Positions 8,349 to 17,600 of a DNA stretch of 64,000 bases are shown in pieces. This DNA comes from Bacteroidaceae bacterium (GTDB taxonomy: Bacteria; Bacteroidota; Bacteroidia; Bacteroidales; Bacteroidaceae). The stretch is from assembly GCA_017427185.1 (NCBI GenBank), contig JAFRTJ010000020.1, positions 1-64,000 on the forward strand. The letters run 5' to 3'. The notes beneath the pieces were generated by a model, which saw only the letters and a program-made list of their open reading frames with translations, was not told the origin of the DNA and ran no database searches. Positions within the stretch are counted from its first letter, which is position 1; every line of letters starts with the position of its first letter. Position numbers and translations under genes: made by a program.

Positions 8349-8360
8349 TTTTTTTTCCTC

Positions 8361-9566
8361 ATGGAAAGCATCATCACGCAACTGACCCGACAAGAGACTT
8401 GGGAAGCATTCCTCGCCTATCGACTGTTGAAAGGCCGCTTCACTTGGCATGAGTTTGACGAAGCCGACTGTTTTGTGGAGCAGGAAAAGTATCTTCATCT
8501 GGCAGAAAAGATTGCGCAAGGTGAAGGTCTGGGCATCCCTCAAAAGAAGGTTGTCAACAAGATGGGTACAGGCAAGAAGCGGGTGGTCTACAGTTTCTCG
8601 CCAGACGAGATGATGATGCTCAAAGTGATTGCATTCAAGCTATATGACTACGATGAGCATTTTGCCCCCAACTGCTATGCTTTCCGTCGAGGCATAAAGG
8701 CCCACGATGCCATCCACGACATCATTCGAGCCATTGGAGGTCGGAAAATGTGGGCTTACAAACTCGACATCCACGATTACTTCAATTCCATTTCCATAGA
8801 TATCCTGCTGCCGATGCTGGCAGAATTAATGGCAGACGACCCGCTTCTGTACCGTTTTTTCGAGAAGATGCTGACCGACAACCGCGCCATCTGCAACGGT
8901 GAGACTATCCATGAAAGCCGTGGCGTCATGGCGGGCACACCTACAGCACCTTTCCTGGCGGATGTCTATCTGAAAGAGGTTGACAAGCATTACAGCGAGG
9001 CTGGTGTCGTCTATGCCCGCTATTCTGACGACATCATCATGTTTGCCCCTGACCTCGAGACAGTTGTGGACTGCAAGCGTAAAATGGCGGAATTTCTCAT
9101 GCAATACCGGCTCGAAGTCAATCCTGACAAGGAAAAGATATACTCGCCTGATGAAGCCTTTGACTTTCTGGGGTTTAAGTGCCACGCCCACGACATAGAC
9201 ATCTCGGAAGCGACAAGAAAAAAGATGAAAGGCAAAATCAAACGGGCAGCAAAATCCCTCTTGCGCTGGAGCCGCAAGAAAAACATTGAGCCAGAGAAGG
9301 CAATGAAGGGCCTCATCAACCGCTTCAACCGAAAGTTCTTTGAGAATGGCGATGCTGAAACCCTCACTTGGTCGAGATGGTTCTTTCCTGTCATCAACAA
9401 GACTGACGGCCTAAGAGAGATTGACCACTATCTTCAACAGAACATCCGCTTCCTCGGCACGGGGAAACACAGCAAGGCCAACTACAAAACCAGTTATGCC
9501 CAACTTAAGCGGTTGGGATACAAGAGCTTAGTGAACGAATACCACAAGTTCAAGGAATCTCGTTGA
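8361..9566 (+). CDS. Stand-alone reverse transcriptase (RNA-directed DNA polymerase)
   Basis: 401 aa from ATG 8361. The frame is open up to 8226, but that extension crosses the structured leader and encodes an unlikely Phe-rich peptide. RT motifs are in order: motif A KLDIHDYFNSI (D136), motif B GVMAGTPTAPFLADVYL, motif C YARYSDDIIMF (catalytic YSDD, D223-D224), motif D/E LEVNPDKEKIYSP with FDFLGF, and a basic thumb with LTWSRWFFP and a C-terminal LKRLGYKSLVNEY. No maturase, HNH endonuclease or integrase domain follows, and the retron VTG signature is absent, so it is neither a normal group II intron RT nor a clear retron RT. No DGR template/variable repeat was seen. It best fits one of the stand-alone bacterial RT groups of unknown or defence function. 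Its 3' end overlaps the convergent oxidoreductase gene by 17 bp. Confidence 0.85.
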   Translation: MESIITQLTRQETWEAFLAYRLLKGRFTWHEFDEADCFVEQEKYLHLAEKIAQGEGLGIPQKKVVNKMGTGKKRVVYSFSPDEMMMLKVIAFKLYDYDEHFAPNCYAFRRGIKAHDAIHDIIRAIGGRKMWAYKLDIHDYFNSISIDILLPMLAELMADDPLLYRFFEKMLTDNRAICNGETIHESRGVMAGTPTAPFLADVYLKEVDKHYSEAGVVYARYSDDIIMFAPDLETVVDCKRKMAEFLMQYRLEVNPDKEKIYSPDEAFDFLGFKCHAHDIDISEATRKKMKGKIKRAAKSLLRWSRKKNIEPEKAMKGLINRFNRKFFENGDAETLTWSRWFFPVINKTDGLREIDHYLQQNIRFLGTGKHSKANYKTSYAQLKRLGYKSLVNEYHKFKESR

Positions 9567-11109
9567 ACTTGCGCATGACATCACTCGAACTTACCCTCTG
9601 CACACAATTCTGGAAATTGTCGATAGCCAGACAGGCTGCAATGGCAGCACTCTCTCCCAGCACCATGAAGACGGGTTCCATACGGATGCTTCCGTATGCG
9701 ATGTGGCTGGCACTCAGGCAAACAGGAACCAGAAGGTTGCTTGCCTCTTCCTCTATGGGAGTAATCGAACGATAGCTCACATTGTAGGGCTTGGGACAAC
9801 GGATCTGCACGTCACCCTCGTTCTTTACCATACCATTCACCACGTAGCGGCCACAGTTGTGGGAGTCCATGGTGTAAGCAGCCCACCCCACGTAGTCATC
9901 AACATCCGTTCGCCCCTGACAATTGTGCTCTGTCATCACATAACGTCCTATCATACGGCGAGACTCACGGATGTACATTTGCGGTGTGAAATGGGCCGTC
10001 TCCTGATACTCATCTTTGGGCAGCCCCCACGCCAACATGCGCTTACGGATGCTGTCGGGAATCCTCTCATCGTGACCTACGAAATAGAGCAAGCCTAAGG
10101 TGTAATCGAGATGAGCCTTGCGTATCTTGTCTCTCTTTTTGTAATTTGCCTCCGGATAATCCCAGTTCTCGCCAATCATGTCCGTAGAAAAAGCTCCACG
10201 ATTGTTGATGTCCGTCTTGTTGTTGGGCATGAAACTCCAGCCGAAACAGTCGTGGACAGACGTCCAAGGCTCAACCTCCTTCCAGCGCAACAGAAGCTCG
10301 TAACGTGTAGGATCATAGTTTTCCGGCTTTGTGATAGGCAATTGGTTGGAAGGGTCATTGGTCAATGTGATGCGGTAATTGTAAGCCTGGACACATCTGT
10401 CTGCCTCTCCGCTTTTCCCCATGTCTCCCTTCAGAATGCCATAAAGCAAACCACTCTTGGGATCGCCTTTTACCTTATAGGGATCCACGCCATCGGGGAA
10501 CTGATGTTTGTCCAGCATCTGGACTCCATCATAAATCTCGTTGTACTGAGCATTGGATTCGCGGCCTACCGTATAGCTGACGCCAGACTTCGCCATCAAA
10601 TCGCCTTCGTAAGAACAGTCCACAAAGACCTTTGCAGAAATCTTCATGCGTTCCTTGGTGTTATCGGATTTCTCCAGGACAATACTGCTTATCACGTTTC
10701 CTTTCTTCTTTACCGAACGCAAGCGATATGGCATCAGGGGCTCCACACCGGCCTCTCTAAGGAAATCCTTATAGACAGACAATGCCACGCTAGGCTCAAA
10801 CCTGAAGGCTGGCTCATCCTTACCATACTTCCTGCCTACCCGCTTGTAGAAATCAAGCGAAAGACCTTGAATGATATCCACCTTACCTATATCCGTCTCT
10901 CCCAGACCTCCTGCCGACAAGCCACCAATACGGGTCGTGGGCTCTATCAGCAAGACCGTTTTACCCTGAGTCTTTGCCGTATAGGCAGCAATCACTCCAG
11001 CAGAAGTAGCGCCATAGATGCAGACATCCGTTTCCTTCTCTTCCACGATGGCAGACACTCCTTGCAAGAGTACCAACCAAGACATTAGAAAAACGCACAG
11101 TTTCCTCAT
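9550..11109 (-). CDS. Secreted FAD-dependent oxidoreductase (FAD_oxidored family)
   Basis: 519 aa. Signal peptide at the N-terminus (LCVFLMSWLVLLQGVSA). The Rossmann dinucleotide motif reads DVCIYGATSAGVIAAY and is followed by VLLIEPTTRIGG, as in the Bacteroidetes FAD_oxidored (PF12831) proteins. FVDCSYEGDLMAKSGVSYTVGRES is the second family hallmark (segments seen at about 167-190). Near the C-terminus ASHIAYGSIRMEPVFMVLGESAA completes the FAD site. Length is typical. Substrate is unknown; relatives are often encoded near carbohydrate-use genes. It has its own promoter and converges with the RT gene. Confidence 0.83.
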   Translation of the reverse strand: MRKLCVFLMSWLVLLQGVSAIVEEKETDVCIYGATSAGVIAAYTAKTQGKTVLLIEPTTRIGGLSAGGLGETDIGKVDIIQGLSLDFYKRVGRKYGKDEPAFRFEPSVALSVYKDFLREAGVEPLMPYRLRSVKKKGNVISSIVLEKSDNTKERMKISAKVFVDCSYEGDLMAKSGVSYTVGRESNAQYNEIYDGVQMLDKHQFPDGVDPYKVKGDPKSGLLYGILKGDMGKSGEADRCVQAYNYRITLTNDPSNQLPITKPENYDPTRYELLLRWKEVEPWTSVHDCFGWSFMPNNKTDINNRGAFSTDMIGENWDYPEANYKKRDKIRKAHLDYTLGLLYFVGHDERIPDSIRKRMLAWGLPKDEYQETAHFTPQMYIRESRRMIGRYVMTEHNCQGRTDVDDYVGWAAYTMDSHNCGRYVVNGMVKNEGDVQIRCPKPYNVSYRSITPIEEEASNLLVPVCLSASHIAYGSIRMEPVFMVLGESAAIAACLAIDNFQNCVQRVSSSDVMRKFNEIP

Positions 11110-11139
11110 AGCATTCGTATTAAATAAGGTATACGGTCA

Positions 11140-11147
11140 CAAAGATA
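11140..11147 (-). promoter_or_regulatory. -7 box of the FAD oxidoreductase gene
   Basis: TATCTTTG on the minus strand, 31 nt before the start codon; no recognisable -33 box at the usual distance. Confidence 0.45.
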
Positions 11148-11447
11148 GCATTTTTTTTTGAAAGAATCATCTCGAGGCGTTAAAATCCACAACTTCTATG
11201 CCTTCTTTCGGACAGAATGACTTATATGTAGCAGATGTGTCACTCGCGGAAAGTTAAGTCGCGTTAGAAACGTTATGGGAATGTTAAATCCACTGACACA
11301 TTCAGGGATAAACCTTTGTGGCATGGTCCTTGCAACGTAAGTGGATGTGAAGCGAAGGCTCCTTTGAAAGGGGCGATGAAAGAAGATAAAGAGCTTCATG
11401 AGAGAACAAATATAGAAACAAACATAAACAAAAGAAAATCAGGAGGT
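11148..11447. other. Intergenic region before the Hsp20 gene
   Basis: Contains the divergent upstream regions of the oxidoreductase and Hsp20 genes. A TAAACCTTTG near 11310 is a near-match to a -7 box for the + strand. No CIRCE-like inverted repeat or other heat-shock operator was recognised. Confidence 0.35.
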
Positions 11448-11873
11448 ATGATTATGCTACCAAACAGTTATCGCAACGCATTGAATTGGATGGACGAATT
11501 CTTCAATGCTATTCCCTCAACGAGTCAGGTCCGCACCACAAGTCCTGCCATCAACATTACTGAGAGTGAAAAAGACTATCGATTGGAACTGGCTGTCCCA
11601 GGAACCACTAAGGAAGATTATAACATCCAACTGACCGAGGATGGCAATCTGATGGTCACTCTAGAGAGAAAGAACGAGAATCAAGAGAAGGAAGGACGCC
11701 GCTACCTGCGTCGCGAATTCAGCTACCAACATTTCAGCCAGGCATTTACTCTGCCCGACGACGTGGATCGCGAGAAGATTTCCGCATCTGTCAAGGAAGG
11801 CATTCTCTATGTTGACCTGCCCAAGAAATCAGCAGAGGCCATGTCTATTGGCAAGAAGATTGAGATACAGTAA
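11448..11873 (+). CDS. Hsp20/alpha-crystallin small heat-shock protein
   Basis: About 140 aa. A rare strong Shine-Dalgarno AGGAGG (11441-11446) precedes two ATGs; 11454 (MLPNSYRN) has the better spacing (7 nt) and matches the usual family start, 11448 (MIMLPN) is the other choice. The longer frame back to 11316 is not needed. The alpha-crystallin domain spans ~35-135 with SPAINITESEKDYRLELAVPG at its start, AFTLPDDVD and the hallmark VKEGILYVDLPK; a short C-terminal tail ends KKIEIQ, including an I-x-I-type motif used in oligomer contacts. ATP-independent holdase that binds unfolding proteins in the cytoplasm. Single gene with a terminator close behind. Confidence 0.92.
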   Translation: MIMLPNSYRNALNWMDEFFNAIPSTSQVRTTSPAINITESEKDYRLELAVPGTTKEDYNIQLTEDGNLMVTLERKNENQEKEGRRYLRREFSYQHFSQAFTLPDDVDREKISASVKEGILYVDLPKKSAEAMSIGKKIEIQ

Positions 11874-11941
11874 AAGAATGCTGGGAACCAGGATGGAATC
11901 CGTCAGCATCATATAGATTGGGTTAAGTGATTGTTTTTCTG

Positions 11942-11977
11942 GCACTCTGACATCTATCTTGTCAGGGTGCTTTTTTT
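11942..11977 (+). terminator. Terminator after Hsp20
   Basis: GCACTCTGAC and GTCAGGGTGC form a stem with one G-U/T mismatch-type pair and a 9-nt loop, followed by seven T (11971-11977). It overlaps the 3' end of the convergent 115-aa gene. Confidence 0.8.
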
Positions 11978-12309
11978 CTATTCCAAAGATAGCTCATCCA
12001 GGCATAGGGCTTTCTCCGATAGCGATACCGTAAGTCGTGCTGGCAGGCATAAGCCTCGCGTTCGAAGGAGATGTTGCGATATGCCTTGTGCAGATTACGG
12101 TATTTGACCATCTTAATGCCCCACTCCATCACATACCACAGATAGAAGGGAACAAAGAGCATCTCACGCTGCTGCAAGGTGTGGATGTATTCATGGTTCA
12201 CATCCACACGTCCCAAGCGTCCATACCCCTTTCGGGCAAAAACGACCCCGAAAAGATTGATGGCCCAAAAGGAGCCCAACGGCAGAAATCTGTTATAGAT
12301 TATCTTCAT
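11962..12309 (-). CDS. Small HExxH-type putative metalloprotein
   Basis: 115 aa. The segment VNHEYIHTLQQREM (about 37-50) contains HEYIH, an HExxH zinc-binding pattern with a following Q/E-rich helix as in compact metalloproteases, though the protein is very short. The first ~30 residues and FVPFYLWYVMEW (52-63) are hydrophobic, so it may be membrane-associated. The C-terminal part is rich in Arg, Tyr and Trp. Similar short proteins are common in Bacteroidales but no function is known to me. A candidate leader RNA with a terminator hairpin lies directly upstream. Protease activity is not demonstrated by the motif alone. Confidence 0.65.
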   Translation of the reverse strand: MKIIYNRFLPLGSFWAINLFGVVFARKGYGRLGRVDVNHEYIHTLQQREMLFVPFYLWYVMEWGIKMVKYRNLHKAYRNISFEREAYACQHDLRYRYRRKPYAWMSYLWNRKKAP

Positions 12310-12354
12310 CTGAACTGTTACAGGGATTACCTATTGAGTATCATCAAAAAGGGA

Positions 12355-12425
12355 TAAAAAAAATTGGTTGTCATCACGACAACCAATCCTCATTAACCTT
12401 AAATCTAATACCATGAAAAACACAC
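12355..12425 (-). ncRNA. Candidate short RNA or transcription attenuator
   Basis: A TACCTTTG box (12430-12437, minus strand) is followed within ~45 nt by a hairpin ATTGGTTGT/ACAACCAAT (12363-12387) and a run of eight T (12355-12362). The expected transcript is about 70 nt. It also contains a 27-codon frame starting MVLDLRLMRIG at 12412 that runs through the hairpin. It either terminates transcripts from the SDR gene, makes a small RNA, or is an attenuated leader for the HExxH gene starting at 12309. Confidence 0.4.
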
Positions 12426-12429
12426 GGTG

Positions 12430-12437
12430 CAAAGGTA
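12430..12437 (-). promoter_or_regulatory. -7 box for the short leader RNA
   Basis: TACCTTTG on the minus strand; the -33 position holds TTAT, so the match is to the -7 half only. Confidence 0.4.
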
Positions 12438-12521
12438 AGGCTTTTCCGCATAAACTATAAAACTTTTAGCTGTTTTTTCGTCCCAATAGCCAATTTATTG
12501 ATTTATATCAATTTGAGAGAC

Positions 12522-13268
12522 TTATTTCGAGACAATTTTCATCCTTACCCACACCCAACGGGGGATTATACGCCAAAAGAATACCAGAATGCGATACTTC
12601 CAATCCAACGTGATAATGGAACGGTTCCGTTCTATCCCCCGCACTATCTGGCGAGCGACTTTTTCAGGATCCAACTGCACTGGATAGTTCCCTCCATCGG
12701 TCAAAAGAGCCGTACGCACAAATCCCGGGCGTATATCATGGATGTAGAGGTTACGCAAGCCACGAATGTAGCACAACTGTGTCAGGCATTCCAGATAGTG
12801 GCTCACGTAGCGCTTGGTCGAGGAATAGGCGGGTGCAGCACCCAATCCTTTTGTGCCAGCTATACTGCTGATGACAGCAATGTGCCCTTCACGGTCCTGT
12901 TCGGCAAAGTATTTCCAGGCCACGTCAACCATCCTCGTAAAGCCCTCCGCATTGGTCCTTACCGTAAGCAACTCCTTGTCTGAATCCAGCGAAGGATTCT
13001 GATACCCGATGCCACTGCTGTGGAAGTACAGATCCATGCCTCCCATCTTCCCGATGAGACATTGCAATCCCTCTACGGCATCCTTGAGAGTCACATCAAT
13101 GCATTGTGTTGCTTGGATGTTCGGATTCTCACGCTGTATCTGCTGAAGCCTCTCCTGTCTGCGTCCGGCGATTCCGACAAGCCATCCACGTTCAGAAAGA
13201 ACCTTGGCCACCTCCAGCCCAATGCCTGAGGTGGCACCCATCACAATAGCACGTTTTCCTTCCATCAT
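12522..13268 (-). CDS. Short-chain dehydrogenase/reductase (SDR)
   Basis: About 248 aa from the ATG at 13268 (or 13265), just before EGKRAIVMGATSGIG. The frame is open further upstream to 13388, but those residues do not resemble an SDR N-terminus. Seen: the nucleotide-binding GATSGIG, the HSSGIG element in place of NNAG, catalytic Ser in AVISSIAG and the YSSTK active-site Tyr/Lys. The C-terminal ~30 residues (RILVFFWRIIPRWVWV) are hydrophobic and basic and may attach to the membrane. Substrate unknown; family members reduce or oxidise alcohols and ketones with NAD(P)H. Transcribed alone. Confidence 0.85.
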   Translation of the reverse strand: MMEGKRAIVMGATSGIGLEVAKVLSERGWLVGIAGRRQERLQQIQRENPNIQATQCIDVTLKDAVEGLQCLIGKMGGMDLYFHSSGIGYQNPSLDSDKELLTVRTNAEGFTRMVDVAWKYFAEQDREGHIAVISSIAGTKGLGAAPAYSSTKRYVSHYLECLTQLCYIRGLRNLYIHDIRPGFVRTALLTDGGNYPVQLDPEKVARQIVRGIERNRSIITLDWKYRILVFFWRIIPRWVWVRMKIVSK

Positions 13269-13439
13269 TTCTATTACTTTTTTATTGCATACCACAAAGT
13301 TACCATTTTCCATGCCTGAAGAAACAAAAAAAGAATGTTTTCTGCCATTTTTGACTCTCACTATAGCAAAAAAGACCAGATTTCGCATCTAAAAAGAAAT
13401 TTTCTTTCATCAGACAATTCAACTTATCACAAATTTCCA

Positions 13440-13447
13440 TAACTTTG
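13440..13447 (+). promoter_or_regulatory. -7 box of the zinc metallopeptidase gene
   Basis: TAACTTTG, 26 nt before the ATG at 13473; the -33 region is weak. Confidence 0.45.
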
Positions 13448-13472
13448 GAAACAAAAACAAACATTTACACCT

Positions 13473-14345
13473 ATGAAACTTAACGGAAGAAGAGAGAGTA
13501 ATAATGTAGACGACCGCCGCGGCATGAGAGGAAGCACTGCTGCCGGTCTGGGTATAGGTAGTGTCGTCCTGATAGCCCTATTCACTTTCCTGCAAGGAGG
13601 AAACTTGGGCGACGTGATTACCAATGTGGGAACGCAGATGGCTCAAAGCCAGAATGTTACCACTCAGGAAGGACAGCGCGAATTCACTAAAGAGGAACAA
13701 GAATTGGCAAAATTCGCCAGTCAAATCCTGGCAGGTACCGAGGATGTTTGGACAGCCGAGTTCAAGAAACTGGGCAAAACCTACACGCCTCCCAAGATGG
13801 TACTTTACACGGGTGCCGTCAGAACAAGCTGCGGCAATGGTTCCAGCGAGATGGGTCCCTTCTATTGCTCTGGCGACCAATGCCTCTACATCGACTTGTC
13901 GTTCTTTACTCAAATGAAATCCCAACTGGGCGCAGATGGCGACTTTGCGTATGCCTATGTGATTGCCCACGAAGTAGGACACCATGTCGAGAACCTGCTG
14001 GGAACCTTGAATGAAGCCCATCAGAAGATGGCACGCCTCAATTCCAAGGAAGCCAACAAGATAAGTGTTCGTTTGGAACTGCTGGCCGACTTCTATGCCG
14101 GTGTTTGGGCTTACCACGACAACCAAATGTTTGGCAGCATTGAAGATGGCGATTTGGAAGAGGCTATCAATTGTGCTGAGGTGATTGGCGACAATTATCT
14201 GCAGGAGAAGGCCAACGGACGCTCAGTCCCAGAAACCTTCACCCACGGAACCTCTGCTCAGCGCATGAGATGGCTCAAGCTCGGACTTGAGACAGGTGAC
14301 ATCCGCAGAGGCACGACATTCCAGAAGAGCGACGCAGAACTCTAA
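13473..14345 (+). CDS. Neutral zinc metallopeptidase, YpfJ family
   Basis: 290 aa. The N-terminus is RRESNNVDDRRG, typical of the family, followed by one transmembrane segment (AAGLGIGSVVLIALFTFL, about 24-41), so the catalytic domain faces the periplasm. The zinc site is VIAHEVGHHVENLLG (HExxH) with the third ligand likely in ELLADFYAGVWA, as in putative neutral zinc metallopeptidases (PF04228). The sequence CGNGSSEMGPFYC before it is also characteristic. Length is normal. Biological substrate is not known. Single gene closed by its own terminator. Confidence 0.9.
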   Translation: MKLNGRRESNNVDDRRGMRGSTAAGLGIGSVVLIALFTFLQGGNLGDVITNVGTQMAQSQNVTTQEGQREFTKEEQELAKFASQILAGTEDVWTAEFKKLGKTYTPPKMVLYTGAVRTSCGNGSSEMGPFYCSGDQCLYIDLSFFTQMKSQLGADGDFAYAYVIAHEVGHHVENLLGTLNEAHQKMARLNSKEANKISVRLELLADFYAGVWAYHDNQMFGSIEDGDLEEAINCAEVIGDNYLQEKANGRSVPETFTHGTSAQRMRWLKLGLETGDIRRGTTFQKSDAEL

Positions 14346-14384
14346 AAGGGCTTTCCTGAAGAAAAGGGAACTCAAAGAAAGATT

Positions 14385-14412
14385 AGTGGCATCGATTGGT
14401 GCCACTTTTTTT
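14385..14412 (+). terminator. Terminator after the metallopeptidase gene
   Basis: AGTGGCA and TGCCACT pair around an 8-nt loop, followed by a T run (14405-14412). It also borders the 3' end of the convergent DUF3098 gene. Confidence 0.82.
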
Positions 14413-14416
14413 GTCT

Positions 14417-14659
14417 CTACTCTCTCCAAAGAATCCCAACAATCACCAGCAGATAACCGGCCAGACACAACATCGGAGCAACAACAATCCGCCGAGTTGA
14501 AAAGATTTCAGGATTGAAAGCTTCCTCTGTACTTCCTGCACCTGACATCAGGCAGTAGCCTATGAGGATGAGGACGCATGCAATGATGATTATGAAAACA
14601 TTCCTTTTTCCCAAAAGACGTAGGGGGTCATTGGGGGTATTGTTTGAGGTAGTGTTCAT
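14417..14659 (-). CDS. DUF3098 small membrane protein
   Basis: 80 aa with two hydrophobic helices (about 20-40 and 58-77) around FNPEIFSTRRIVVAPMLCL, the signature of Bacteroidetes DUF3098 proteins. Its start overlaps the end of the DUF2723 gene by 32 bp, so the two are translationally coupled. In other Bacteroidetes such proteins are found near ftsX and uppP; here the partner is different. Function unknown. Confidence 0.85.
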   Translation of the reverse strand: MNTTSNNTPNDPLRLLGKRNVFIIIIACVLILIGYCLMSGAGSTEEAFNPEIFSTRRIVVAPMLCLAGYLLVIVGILWRE

Positions 14660-17600
14660 AGTGGTTGTAATATTGATTTACGATTTGTTTCCTTTCGAAC
14701 AAGTAAGCCAGCGAGAGAGCCTGCTGCATAGTTTCCATCCAGTCGTGAGCAGAATGGAGAGAACCTGATTGACGCGAGGGTTTGATTGTCTCTATCCAGG
14801 AAAGCCATTCGTCAGCGCGACGCATCAGGTTACCGACTATCTCATCAGCCTTACCTACCTGGCCATCCAAATAGAAACAGCGAGCCATAGAGAGAGCGTA
14901 TTCTGTATAGGGCACATTCTCCTGAGGCATCTCTTGCTGCCATTTTTGACAGACAGCAAGGGCACGCTTGAGATCGTTGCTTTGGAGCAGCGAGTCAATC
15001 AAAATGCTCATGATGACCTGATGAGTGTTCGCCATACGCTTCACATCCTCATCCACATAGATTCCCTCTGCCTTGAGGTTGCCATAACGGAAACGATGCA
15101 TGACGTTTTCGTAGAGTCTTTCAACATCCACATCCCGACCCGCAGCAGTCGGCGAGACGCGATAGGCAAGGCCTTCCAGGACCAGATGATCGCGTAAATA
15201 AGGCAACAGGCCAGAGCCCATATTGATGGAAGTGTATATGGGACGGTTCCAATCTGCTTTCGACAACATCTCCAACACCATCAAATCTTTCTTGTACAGT
15301 CCACGCATCCCTTTGAATGAAAGAACCATCGAGCCTTCGCTCGAAGTAATGGTGACGCTATCCGTTGGAATGCATTGCATATCAGGTCGGTCACTAAGTA
15401 TCCATTTGTGGAGGATGTTCTTTAGTTCAAAGGGCTGGTCGCCAAAAAGCTTATGGGCTTCTTCTGGATATTTTTCAACAAGTTCTTTCACCCTCTCCTT
15501 CATTTCGGGATGAATAGGTACATACTCACGGCAATCCTCTTGATAATCCTTGTGCTGCCAACTGATGGGCAGGGCTGGGGAATCGTAGGCAGGACGTTTC
15601 ATCTGGTCGATATACCAATCTGTTTGCAGATACTCCATGTTGCAATCCCGTGTGTCAGTGCGGAAACCTTCCACCTCATGATTATACCATAGCGGGAATG
15701 TATCGTTGTCGCCATTCGTCAGGATGATGGGATTCCCCTCGCGTTGCATGCTTTCCAGATAATTGGCTCCAAAATCGCAACAGGTGAAACGATCTGATCG
15801 ATCATGATCATCCCACGTCTGGCTCACCATCTGCAAAGGAACGAATAGAGTAAGGATGGCTCCTGCAATACTGGCAGTCAGCTTCCCACATCGGAACAGT
15901 TTCCTGAGTAAAGCCGTAACCATGCCAACTCCTAAACCTGTCCAAATGGAAAAGGCATAGAAGGAACCTGCGTAGGAATAGTCGCGTTCGCGTGGCTGAA
16001 GCGGTGTCTGGTTGATATACACCACGATAGCCAATCCTGTCATCAGAAACAGCAACATGATGACATATAATTGATGCCGCCCTCTGCAACCTTTCCTCCT
16101 CTGCCAAGCAATTCCCGCCAAACCAAGCAAAAGTGGAAGACCGAAGAAAACATTTCGTCCCTTGTTGGTTCTCAAATCGGAGGGCAACAACGATGTATCG
16201 CAGCCAAGCAACAAATTGTCTATCCACCTGATACCTGTTATCCAGTTGCCATGCTCCACTTCACCATGTCCCTGAATATTGTTCTGACGTCCCACGAAGT
16301 TCCACAGGAAATAACGCCAGTACATGAAATTCACTTGGTAAGTTAAGAAAAAACGCAGATTCTCGGCAGCTGTAGGCAAATTGCCATGCTTCTTGACACC
16401 TCCCATGATGTCTTCGTATGCCTTGGCATGACGGGAAGAATGCATCCGTGGGAAGAACATGTTGTCCTTGTACTGATACTTCACCTCATGGCGTATCACC
16501 TCATATCTCGTGGAGTCAACCGAAGGGCGATAGACAACAGCTCCTTGCTTCTCCTTTGGCACCATATAATTACCTTTCGTCTCATAGTCAAGCTCACTGC
16601 AATATGCAGGACCATAGATAAGAGGCGTGTCGCCATATTGCTCACGACTTAGATAACTGCCCAATGAAAAGATGTTGCCTGGCGCATTCTCGTTCATCGG
16701 CACATTAGCATTGGCACGGATAAATATGACTCCATAACTGCTGTAGCCCATCAGTATCATCAGCAGGCATGCCAATGATGTCTTCCAAACTTTGCGATGG
16801 ACTTTGTGGAACGCAATGACAAGTGTGCCAACAAGCAGCATGATGTAGCAAAGAAGTCCTGTATGATAAGGACAACCCAATACATTAGTAAACAATAGCT
16901 CAAACCATCCGCCTACCTTCGTAATCCCTGGAATGATAAGAAAGAGAATGATGGCTACAAGCAAAGCACCTGCTGCCAACGTCTTCATTGAGCCAAACAA
17001 CGTGACACGTTTCGCCTTACGATAATAGACAATAAACGACATGGCTGGCAAACACAGCAAACAGAGGAGATGAACACCAATGGAAAGACCTGTGACATAA
17101 GCAATCAGAATAATCCATCGGTCAGCCTGCGGAGCATCGGCCTCACTCTCCCACTTCAAAATGAGCCAGAACATCAAGGAAGTAAGGAAACTGGAAAACG
17201 CATAGACTTCTGCTTCGACTGCAGAAAACCAAAACGTGTCACTGAATGTATAGATCAACGAGCCTACCATTCCGCACACCTCAATATCGACAATCTGTGA
17301 GATGGTCAAGTCCCTGTTCTCTGGAGAAACCAACTTCCTGGCGAAACATGTTATTGTAAGAAACAGGAAGAAAATGCAGCCGGCACTCAAGAGAGCAGAA
17401 AGCACATTGACCATCAAGGCGACATCCGACGGCTTGGATGCAAACTGAGAAAAGAGATTGGCAGCCAACATGAAAACAGGAGCGCCAGGTGGATGACCTA
17501 TTTCTAATTTATATCCACACGCTATGAACTCAGGGCAGTCCCACAGACTGGCTGTAGGCTCCACCGTCAGGCAATAGACAATGGCAGCAATGGCGAAAAC

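Noticed and set aside
8226..8360. N-terminal extension of the reverse transcriptase frame to 8226
   Set aside because: It would encode a Cys/Phe-rich peptide through the structured leader, has no RT homology, and ATG 8361 gives a normal start right before the first helices.
7273..9566. Diversity-generating retroelement
   Set aside because: No template/variable repeat pair with adenine-specific differences and no C-type lectin target were seen; motif B of the RT (AGTPTAPF) is unlike the DGR form (GxxxSQ).
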